Part shown: positions 56,111-64,000 of the stretch, in pieces | Layout of the letters: each line of letters begins with the position of its first letter | Numbering within the stretch: position 1 is the first letter of the stretch | Assembly (NCBI GenBank): GCA_009823505.1 | Contig: VZQC01008797.1 | Location: forward strand, 157,491-221,490 | Direction of reading: 5' to 3' | Length of the DNA stretch: 64,000 bases | DNA from: Rhizomys pruinosus | Taxonomy: Eukaryota > Chordata > Mammalia > Rodentia > Spalacidae | Translations under genes and position numbers: made by a program | The notes under the pieces: model-generated | What the model was told of the DNA's origin: nothing | The model's input: the letters and a program-made list of their open reading frames with translations, nothing else | Databases searched by the model: none

Positions 56111-56810
56111 AATTAAGATATATAATATTTTGTGCTATGTTGTAAAAATAAAAATCATTATATAAATGTCCTTGTCGTTACTTTAAATGAACTGAAGTTC
56201 TGAAATTCTCAAATATTTATTCTGAAAAGAAAGCTGTGACACATGGGAAATGACAGAAAAAGCACTATGGAGAGGATCAGCACATCACTCTCAGCCTTGA
56301 TGTAAGGTCCATGTGGATGTGATAGAACATTTACATAAGTGAAAGAATTTCATGTCTGACAGAATTATAGCAAGCAAAGGACTTGTCTATGAGATTTTCT
56401 AACTCCTTCAGGGATTTTTTCAGGCTTAGTGTCTTAGAGCAAAGATCATAAATGCCACCAACTTGGACAGTCTCACATTAGTAGTAAAAAGCAGATGAAA
56501 AGCAAGGATTCCCTTGAAGTCACTTTCTGTGCTCAGAGCAGAATTGTACCAGACACTCATAATAACTTGGTAGTGGAATCCGTCTGCTGGCTTTGAATTC
56601 CAGAGACAGGAGGGGTCTACACAAAGAAATATCTCTTTTTTCAAACCATAGAGTGAACACCCATTCCCCAAGATCCTTAATATTTCAGAAGAGAGGTGGG
56701 AGTCTGTGAGGGTCTCACATCACACTTCTTAGAGAGTCAATAAAGATCTCTGAAGCCTGGATGTGGTTACTAGAAACTCACAAGGGCCATGTTAAAAATA
56801 ACAGTCTTGA
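56111..56810. other. Upstream flank of the Klrb1-type gene, no other gene seen
   Basis: An 81-codon minus frame at 56,671-56,426 has no lectin motif. The last 63 bases are one half of a short duplication (see 57,689). Confidence 0.5.
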
Positions 56811-56970
56811 GCCGGGCGTGGTGGCGCACGCCTTTAATCCTAGCACTCGGGAGGCAAAGGCAGGCGGATCTTTGTGAGTTCGAGGCCAGCCTGGTCTACA
56901 GAGTGAGTTCCAGGACAGCTGGGACTACAGGGAGACCCTGTATCGAAAACACCAAAAAAAAAAAAAAAAA
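56811..56970 (+). mobile_element. Young B1 SINE, perfect target duplication
   Basis: AATAACAGTCTTGA at 56,797-56,810 and 56,971-56,984. The head GCCGGGCGTGGTGGCGCACG keeps its CpGs, a sign of youth. Confidence 0.95.
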
Positions 56971-57001
56971 AATAACAGTCTTGAGGTGAGATGTTTTCTT
57001 T

Positions 57002-57257
57002 TTTAAAAAACAAGGTTTTTATTTTATTTATTTATTTTTTATGTGTATGAATGTATTGTCTGCATGTAGGTTTGTGCACCCATGTCGTGCAATGCTGTGG
57101 AGGTCAGAAGAGAGTGTTGGATTCCCCTGGAACTGGAGTTCTCCTGGAATTAGAGTTACAGACGATTCTTAGCCGCCACATGGGTGCTGGGGATCGAACC
57201 CGGGTCCTCTGCAAGAGTGGTCGGCGCTCTCAACCGCTAGGTCATCTCTCCAGCCCA
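57002..57257 (-). mobile_element. B2 SINE, duplication-bearing subtype, perfect target duplication
   Basis: GAGATGTTTTCTTT at 56,988-57,001 and 57,258-57,271. Confidence 0.95.
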
Positions 57258-58017
57258 GAGATGTTTTCTTTAAAGTGTGATGACATCACTTCATTCAGTT
57301 CTGGGAATGTGGTTCTGCCATGTGCTTCATCTAAACTGAAGGTTTTAACAATTATGGAAGTTTTCCAGAGTTATCCATCTTGACTCAATTAATATATTTG
57401 CAGAAATATCTTCACAATTTAGTATATATAAATTTCAGTATATATATATATGTAAATATATATATATATATATGGATCTTGAGCTTCAGTATACATAAGA
57501 ATCAACTGAAAACTAGTTAATACCATAGTTTCTGCCTAATAAACCCCTTCCTTCCTAATAAATCACTAGCTTTAGATGGGGAATGTGCAAGTAAACATTC
57601 CAAGTATTTAAGGTGGTCCATGGACCACACTTAAAAAGCAATCCTGTAGCCAGTGAAAAGTGTGGGGCCATATTTGAACACTGTAAGTTCTGAAGCCTGG
57701 ATGTGGCCACTAGAAATCCTCAAGAGCAGTGTTAAGAATAACAGACTTGAGGTGAGATGTTTCCTTTAACAGATGGTTGCAAAAGTGCAAGCTATACCTA
57801 AGTGTACTTACTGCTTAAACAAATTAAAAAAAAAATCAAAAGCGTAAGCTACAAAGTCTCAACTAGGAAAAACAACCAATGACCTTCATTTGTCCATACG
57901 CAACCTGAAGGGCTGGATAGATCACTTCGCCTGTTACGGAATTTCAAGAACAACATCAAATACAAGCACAATATTTTCTTGTTTTATTGTTATTAAACTT
58001 TTTCTAAACATTATACA
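57258..58017. other. Unique sequence with AT microsatellite and a SINE-free paralogous site
   Basis: (TA)n at about 57,422-57,472. Bases 57,689-57,769 match 56,748-57,001 with the B1 removed. No gene. Confidence 0.6.
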
Positions 58018-58740
58018 TCATTTCTCAATGGAATCTAGAGTCACTTCCTTTTCCATGACCCCCACCCCACCCGAGTTCCCGCACTCTGCCACACATGTCC
58101 TGCATCTCTTTCTGAGTCCTTCGAGAGTTTTTGTCTTGTTCTGTTTTGTTTTGTTTTGTTTTCCAGTTCTGTTGTTGTTGTTGTTGTTCTCTCCAACTTG
58201 TATTGCTTCAATATACATATATAATTATATACATACATAAATATATACATACATACATACACATATCACCTGAATTGGAGGATTTATTTTTCTTCTTTTT
58301 GCTAAAAGATGTCAGGTTTTCCTTAAGGAAGTGTTTGAAGGCTCCTCCTTGGCAAGCCCAAGCAACCATCAATCCTGCCCTTGTGCTCCACACTGGGGTC
58401 TTTCCCTCCCATGGTTACCCAAATGAGGTCCAGTAAGCACACATCCTATCTTGATCTTCCTGTACTGGCCTCCATGGTACAGTCTGGGTAGTCCAACAAT
58501 GGCAGTCTACACTCTGATAAGGCTGAAATCACAGTAGCTGCTCAGTCCAGTCCACAAGCTGGATACCTCAGTAGTCCCCATCTGGCATTGAAGGTTTGGA
58601 GGATTCTTGGAGAGACATGAGTCTTCAGTCCATACTGGAAGGTTAAAAAACTGTGTCTCATGCCTTTGAAGAATGGCAAAAGCAGTGGTAGCCCCAGAGT
58701 AGCTGCACTTGCCACAGCACAATATTTTCTATACCAAAAG
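58018..58740 (-). repeat. Dispersed repeat, family not identified (copy 2)
   Basis: Read on minus, it contains a GTGGGGTGGGGGT stretch shared with 3,284-3,515, then the blocks shared with 12,690-12,960 and with 46,225-46,440. A cluster of microsatellites (58,138-58,262) lies inside. Confidence 0.5.
58138..58262 (+). repeat. Microsatellite cluster (TTTTG, GTT, ATAC-type)
   Basis: Three short-period arrays lie within 125 bases. Confidence 0.9.
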
Positions 58741-59440
58741 CCTTTGTTACATAACAATTAATATGCATATAAAAACAAAAGCCTCCTGAGAATTCACTCC
58801 TGGAAAATTAAGCTATGTTCATGAAGTTTTTTGATCACCTAATTATCTAAATGATAGTTTTATTGCAAAACATATCAGAATTCAAGATCTTGATCTTGTC
58901 ATAATAAAATATAAGGAGAGGAAGTGTGCATATGTGTGTGTGTGAGAGAGAGAGAGACAGAGAGACAGAGAGAGACAGAGACAGAGACAGAGAAATTAAT
59001 GTGATAGTAAACCTAAATAATTCAAATGGTCAACAAGTATAAGTAATTATTTACAATTATATATGCCAGGTTTTAGGATGTGGCAATAGTAAAAGTAGTA
59101 TTATTTCAGAGATAAAGCAAAGTTTTGAGAAAATAAAGCATAAACTATTTCACTTCTGAATATGAATCAAAATACAAAGTCAAAAGTGATAAAGGAATAA
59201 TTTTGTGTAACAATGTGACCATCTGAGGCAGAAAGTGGTAATTATAAAGTAAGATCATGCATTTCAGGTTTCAAGGTTATAAAAGAAATGAGTGATAAGT
59301 GCAAGATGGTTCAACAAGGAGCTAGAAGAACTCTGCCCCACAGACATGTTGCATTTGCAATATGAGGATCAGACTATCTCTGTGAGAAGCCTATAAACTA
59401 CTTGAACAGATGTAGCCCCCACCTATTTTAAAACCAAGAA
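58741..59440. repeat. AT-rich sequence with a GA/CAGA microsatellite (58,934-58,995)
   Basis: (TG)n then (AG)n and ACAGAG units. Nothing coding. Confidence 0.8.
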
Positions 59441-59870
59441 AAGGGCTAGAGAGATGGCTCAGCAATGAAGAGCACCTGAGGTTCCGTCACCCACGTGGTG
59501 ACTTACAACTATTTGCAACTTCTGTTCCAGAGGATCTCTCAGCATCTTCTGGCCTCTGCAGGCACCAGGCATGCATGTGATGCACATATATACATGTAAG
59601 CAAAACATTTAAACTTTTTTAACTTTAAAAATAAGCATGAAGGGCTGGAGAGAGGGTTCAGCAGTTAAATGCACTGTCTGCTCTTGAAGAGGACTCAGGT
59701 TGGATTCTCAGCACCCACATATCAGCTAACAAGCATCCCTACCTCCAATTCCAAGGGATTCAACGCCCACTTCTGACCTCCATAAGCATTGCATGACATG
59801 GGTGCACTTATATCATGCAGACAATACACCCATAACAACAACAACAACAAAAAAAAAATATAAAAATAAT
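59441..59870 (+). mobile_element. Two B2 SINEs (59,441-59,615 and 59,641-59,860)
   Basis: The first is diverged and has lost part of its B-box region. The second ends in (AAC)n and A. Confidence 0.88.
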
Positions 59871-60167
59871 AGTATATAAATGAACAAACAAGAAGAGAGT
59901 AACAAAGGTGGGGGGGAGAAGGTACAAAATAGATGCACCTATCCTATGATTTATCCTGCAGAGCATCTAAGAGGAAATACCCCACACAGGGGCACCTTTC
60001 TCTCGATGAAATAAAACACTGGACATGAATCAACTCTTCTGGCTTGCCTGGGGGAATGTGTTAGGGACAGTTTTGTGTGCTGATGGGGCTCCCAGCAGTC
60101 TGGAGTCCACAGAAAACAGAAAGAAGCAGCATATTCAAGGCGCAGTTCACAGGTTGATAGCCGGGAT

Positions 60168-60365
60168 AGTGTGCTAGATAGCTTTAGTGATAACTTTAGT
60201 GTTAACACCTGGGTTGAGGGAATTGCCTCCATTGGACTGTCCTGTGGCCATGTCTGTGGGGCATTTTCATGGCTGTTGAGTGACTTGGGAGGACACAGCC
60301 CACTGTGGGCAGGTAGTTCTGCCTCCTACCTGTGTGCGCCAGCAATAGCAGCAGAAGGAAACTGT
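60168..60365 (+). repeat. Truncated MaLR LTR of the 15.6-kb type
   Basis: It begins GTGTGCTAGATAGCTTTAG and follows the LTR at 15,577 through the CCTCCATTGGACTG and CCCACTGTGGG blocks, then loses similarity after about 60,365. Confidence 0.75.
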
Positions 60366-60375
60366 CTCCAAAGGA

Positions 60376-60894
60376 CTACTTGAAGTAAAGGAAGAATGAC
60401 GCAAGGCAATAGGAAACAGAATGGATTTTTACTGGCCCTACAGCGCTTGACTGGGAGGAATCACTAACACTCCGCCCTATGCCGCCAAACTCCGCACACA
60501 CTCCCAGCCTCTTTCCAAACCCACACTGTCCACCACCTGAGTATTGCTCACACACACTAACACACGCGCACGGAGTAAGGGGAGAAGGATGGAGAAAAGG
60601 AAGAGGACTTCCAGGAAGAGAAGGAAACACACCTAGAAGAAGAAGGAATCCGATTCGATATGCGAAGTAAATAGACAAAGCACAAGAGGAAAATCCTATG
60701 AAGCATGTATAGGATGCAGCAGAGGATCTAGGGAAAATGTCCATTTCCTGGGAGCCCCGCACAGCTCCAAAACACACAATAGATGCAGAGAACAGCGGCA
60801 AGGACCCTACAGAACACGGATGGTGCAGAGCAGACACAGAAGAGGGCATCTTTGTGTGAGACCACTGAGAATGGCTCTTGGCTTCAAACGAAAA
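60376..60894. other. CpG-containing sequence with a 157-codon minus frame, not recognised
   Basis: A minus frame at 60,849-60,376 is the longest uninterrupted frame in clean sequence outside repeats. It has several hydrophobic stretches but no family motif, and its codon makeup looks non-coding. It may belong to an unrecognised retroelement next to the LTR at 60.2 kb. Confidence 0.25.
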
Positions 60895-61118
60895 ATTTTT
60901 TAATTTTATTTATTTTTTATGTGAATGAATATACTGACTGCATGTAGGTTTGTGCACCCGTGTCGTGCAATGCCTCGGAGGTCAGAAGAGGGTGTTGGAT
61001 TCCCCTGGAACTGGAGTTAAAGATGGCTCTCAGCCGCCATGTGGGTGCTGGGGATCGAACCCGGGTCCTCTGCAAGAGCAGTCGGCGCTCTTAACCGCTA
61101 GGCCATCTCTCCAGCCCT
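60895..61118 (-). mobile_element. Young B2 SINE without internal duplication
   Basis: GGAGTTAAAGATGGCTCTCAGCC marks the subtype. ACGAAA-T-rich sequence flanks both ends. Confidence 0.92.
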
Positions 61119-61454
61119 CACACGAAATTTTTTAATTAAGTTAATTCATTGAAATGAATTTAATTTCTGAGAGGCAACCAATTTAATCAGAGTGGGCTTC
61201 AGAGTTAAACTGAATGAAATTTAAAATGACACTTTTTCAGTGAAGGACACAGTGACCAATTGAAAACACCGCGAATGTATTGGGCAAGTTCACGGGTTCC
61301 AAGTTGAAAAAAAATTAAAGAAGAAAATGAAAGAAAGAATTAAACCCAACTGGAGGGCACCATGGAAACCAGAAAGTGTCAGAACGCGTTTGGGAAACAG
61401 GAGGGAGCAGTGTACCTAAAGCACAGGCCTCACATAGCAAATAAAACACGATGT
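61119..61454. other. Unique sequence, no gene seen
   Basis: No repeat or exon recognised. Confidence 0.5.
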
Positions 61455-61711
61455 CACTGCAACTATAGTCACTATGTACATTAGATGCTAGAACTCATTC
61501 ATCTTATAACTGAAAGTCTGTGTCTTTTGAACAAGTCTCCCCATTTCTGCATCTTCCAGCAGCAATTAATCTTTCTAAGATTCCATATATGAGTCTATAA
61601 TATTTTGTCTTTCTCTATTTGGTTTATTTCATTTACCAGAAAATAGTTCAGAGTTAGCTAGGATTTTTTTCTTTTGAAATGTCAAACTATACTCCATTGT
61701 ATATTTTGTTT

Positions 61712-61937
61712 CTTTTTTTATTTGTTTTTATTTTATGTGTATGAGTGCTTTCCTACATATATGAGGTTGCATCACACGTGTGCAATACCCACAGAGGTTA
61801 GAAGAGGATGCTGGATTCCCTAGACCTGGATTTACAGATGTTTGTCAGCTGCCATATGGGTGCTGGGAACTGAAGCCAAGTCCTCTGCAACAGCAGCTAC
61901 TGCTCTTAACCTTGAGTCATCTCTCCAGCCCCTACAT
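61712..61937 (-). mobile_element. B2 SINE shared with block A1
   Basis: Same insertion point and private changes as the copy at 29,340-29,570. Confidence 0.88.
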
Positions 61938-62114
61938 TGTACCTTTTCGTTCTCCATTCATCAACAGTCACTTAGGTTAATTCCCTATCTTGGTTATTGT
62001 AAATAACACTGTATTATGAAATGGGCTTACATGTATCTCTGCATCATATTGATCATAGTTCCTATGTATTGCTTAAAATGAAATTCTTGAGAGCAAGCGT
62101 TCCCTGAAATAAAA

Positions 62115-62272
62115 ACTTTTTTTTTTGGTCTTTTTGAGACAGGGTCTCCCTGTAGCCCCAGCTGTCCTGGAACTCACTCTGTAGACCAGGCTGGAATTGA
62201 ACTCATGAAGATCCACCCGCCTCTGCCTCCCAAGTGCTAGGATTAAAGGCGTGCACCACCATGCCCGGCAAT
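62115..62272 (-). mobile_element. B1 SINE private to block A3
   Basis: A complete, little-diverged copy. The matching position in block A1 (near 29,755) has no SINE. Confidence 0.93.
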
Positions 62273-62321
62273 GAAAACGTTTATTAAGCTATTATAGAAT
62301 GTAGCAAGGAAAGGACCAAGT

Positions 62322-63545
62322 CACAGGATTTAGAGTTCATGCTTTGAGACACTAAGTGTGTAACAGTAAGACAGTTCAAATGCAGAGAGCTGTGAGGAGA
62401 GCGCAGTGATGGAGATGGGATTCACAGTCAGGAGTCACAATACATTAGATTACAGACAGGTTTCAGCTTCTTTTCACAGATGTAATAATTTTCTGAAGAG
62501 CAGGTCTCAGAAACCACCCTTGTCTGTGAGATGACAGCACAGCTGCTTTCTTTAGCTTCACCTGTGATTTGTAATCTGTGGAGAAAAGAATAGTCACTCT
62601 TAGCTCACAGCATAAAGTATGAGTAGTCTGACAATGGCTGCACCACACTGCAGAGGCTGAGTCCTCCGGTGGTTGCTCAGTCCACCAGGCTGGTGTCTCA
62701 GTAGTCCCAATCTGCTGCTGAAGGCCTGATTGATTCCAGGAGATCTGCTCCTCTTCAGTCTCCACCAGAATCCAAGAAGTTGGTCACAACAGCAAGACTA
62801 ACTCACCAGTGAGGGAAAAGGCCAGGGGCAAAAAGCAAGAGCTCCCTCCTACCATCGCCTTCTCTATGGGCTGCCCTCAGAAGGGAACGCCCACGTGTGG
62901 GGGTCCTCCAGCTTCAAAGCATCCAGTCAAAAGGTCGCTCTCTCATGTTAGTTACTCCCAGATCCAGTCAAGTTGACACCCGGCATTAGTCATCACAGTA
63001 TCCAATTCAATCTTTTGTACTTTGAAGAAGTGTATTTTAGATAATGATTTGTATAATTTGTCTAAATTTATTTGAAGATTAATAAATACTCAACATCATT
63101 TTTTTCTGAAAAACTCTTTCAAAGCTGTGTATATAAATTTACTTGAATCCTGCTCGCTTGCTTTTTCTTATGAAAAAAATGAACATCTAATATTCTACTG
63201 TTGATATGCAAATGAGCATGAATTCTGCTAAAATATATAACTTAACTGTGAAGCATCAACTCCCTGACTGCATTCCTGGTTGCTTGATGACCCTGTACAA
63301 TAAGAAAACAGTGAGGTACCAAAGAATAAGCAGCTAATGGCTCCTTTGTGATCTGCACACACGGTTGTGCTTTGGATACCATGTATGTGCTGAATGCTCA
63401 GTCTCCAGCTGTGACGCTATTAAGAGGTGACTGGATTACAGGTGCACAGCCCCGTTAGTAGAATAACTGATTGAGAGTTCCCAACAGAATGAAATGAGCC
63501 CTTGGTGTAAATGTAAGATGTAGGTCAACTGGGGCCAGGTCTTTG
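62322..63545. repeat. Block B3: paralogue of block B holding the second gene's exon 6
   Basis: The block aligns to 45,922-47,390 with moderate divergence. It lacks the B2 present at 46,840-47,062; its empty site is near 63,230-63,240. It instead carries its own B1 insertion after 63,557. It follows directly on flanking block A3. Confidence 0.85.
62428..62575 (-). CDS. Klrb1: Last exon (exon 6) of a second, paralogous Klrb1-type gene
   Basis: The exon uses the same acceptor sequence and phase as exon 6 at 46.1 kb. It encodes [36 protein letters not shown], then PVCNLMYCDS and a TGA (62,428-62,430). The frame is open, and the tail is 48 residues against 42 in the neighbouring gene. Its end, PVxNxxYxDS, resembles the human CD161 tail. 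A minus-strand AATAAA at 62,280-62,285 is a possible polyadenylation signal. Exons 1-5 must lie to the right of the window, because intron 5 of the sister gene alone is 3.3 kb. The gene may be functional or a remnant; this exon cannot tell. Confidence 0.88.
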
Positions 63546-63557
63546 AAGGGTGACTCT

Positions 63558-63571
63558 CTCTTTCTTTCTTT

Positions 63572-63651
<80 letters not shown>

Positions 63652-63901
63652 TTTCTTTTTTCTTTTTCTTTCTTTCTTTTTTTTCTTCCTTCCTTCCTTC
63701 CTTCCTTCCTTCCTTCCTTCCTTCCTTCCTTCCTTCCTTCCTTTCTTTCTTTCTTTTTGGTCATTTTGAGACAGGGTCTCCCTGTAGCTCCAGCTGTCCT
63801 GGAACTCGCTATATAGACCAAGCTGGACTTGAACTCACAGAGATCCAATTGCCTCTGCCTCCCAAGTGCTGAGATTAAAGGTGTGCGTCACCACACCCAG
63901 C
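63558..63901 (-). mobile_element. B1 SINE whose tail grew into a (CTTT)n/(CTTC)n microsatellite
   Basis: AAGGGTGACTCT flanks the insertion (63,546-63,557 and 63,902-63,913). About 190 bases of CTTT then CTTC repeats stand where the poly-A tail should be. The sister block at 47.38 kb is uninterrupted here. Confidence 0.95.
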
Positions 63902-63953
63902 AAGGGTGACTCTTTCTATGGACTTTTTTGTTTGTTTGTTTTGTTTTTTGTTT

Positions 63954-64000
63954 TTCAAGACAGGGTCTCCCTGTAGCCCCAGCTGACCTGGAACTCACTC
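63954..64000 (-). mobile_element. B1 SINE, runs off the window
   Basis: CAAGACAGGGTCTCCCTGTAG start of a minus-sense B1, preceded by a TTTG/T-rich tail. Confidence 0.88.

Larger units (their letters stand above)
61455..62320. repeat. Block A3: paralogue of 29,120-29,809, 3' flank of the second Klrb1-type gene
   Basis: It contains an ancient L1 fragment, the B2 shared with A1 (61,712-61,937, minus) and a private B1 on minus (62,115-62,272). It runs without a break into block B3, showing the arrangement that probably existed before material was inserted next to block B. Confidence 0.75.

Noticed and set aside
10030..57383. Many 60-110 codon frames with MYECIVCMQV, FETGSPFSPSW or similar sequences
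   Set aside because: The same peptides recur because they are translations of B2 and B1 SINEs.
62463..62765. A 100-codon minus frame across the second gene's exon 6
   Set aside because: It is the wrong frame for the exon and runs through an intronic repeat. The true exon frame is 62,575-62,428.

Overview
The window is nuclear DNA from a myomorph (mouse-like) rodent. It is packed with young B2- and B1-type SINEs. It also holds MaLR-type LTR elements, rodent L1, a rare ID element and ancient MIR/L2 remnants. Nearly all long open frames are antisense reads of SINEs or L1 debris. No bacterial, CRISPR or viral-genome architecture is present, and the species cannot be named from the sequence alone.

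The one recognisable gene system is on the minus strand in the right half: the NKR-P1 (Klrb1) family of natural-killer C-type lectin-like receptors. Five exons of one gene lie in order from 55,962 down to 46,047: exon 1 (cytoplasmic tail), exon 3 (stalk) and exons 4, 5 and 6 (lectin-like domain). Splice sites and phases are compatible throughout. Exon 2, which should encode the membrane anchor, was not found; a 487-base N gap at 52,339-52,825 lies in the right interval. The last exon of a second, paralogous gene is at 62,428-62,575, and its other exons would lie beyond the right edge. A third, error-ridden copy of the last exon (about 38,366-38,515) sits in poor-quality sequence and is probably the first gene's exon assembled twice.

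Layout. 1-28 kb: gene-free, SINE-rich, with a complete 1.98-kb MaLR element (15,577-17,557) inserted in a B1 and a SINE-on-SINE pile-up at 22.4-24.0 kb. 28,140-28,533: N gap. 29.1-29.8 kb: flanking block A1, paralogous to A3 at 61.5-62.3 kb. 29.95-38.2 kb: an L1-like element whose later part is full of indels. About 30.9-42.18 kb: low-quality sequence with inflated homopolymers, ending at a single N (42,185). 42.19-43.46 kb: a clean 3' part of an L1. 45.9-56.1 kb: the Klrb1-type gene. 56.1-61.4 kb: intergenic repeats. 61.4-64 kb: 3' flank and last exon of the paralogue.

The paralogous blocks (A1/A3 and the exon-6 blocks) show that this receptor cluster grew by segmental duplication, with SINEs inserted before and after the copies split. 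These insertions give internal age markers. The main caution is the quality of 30.9-42.2 kb, where nothing should be read as a functional gene.
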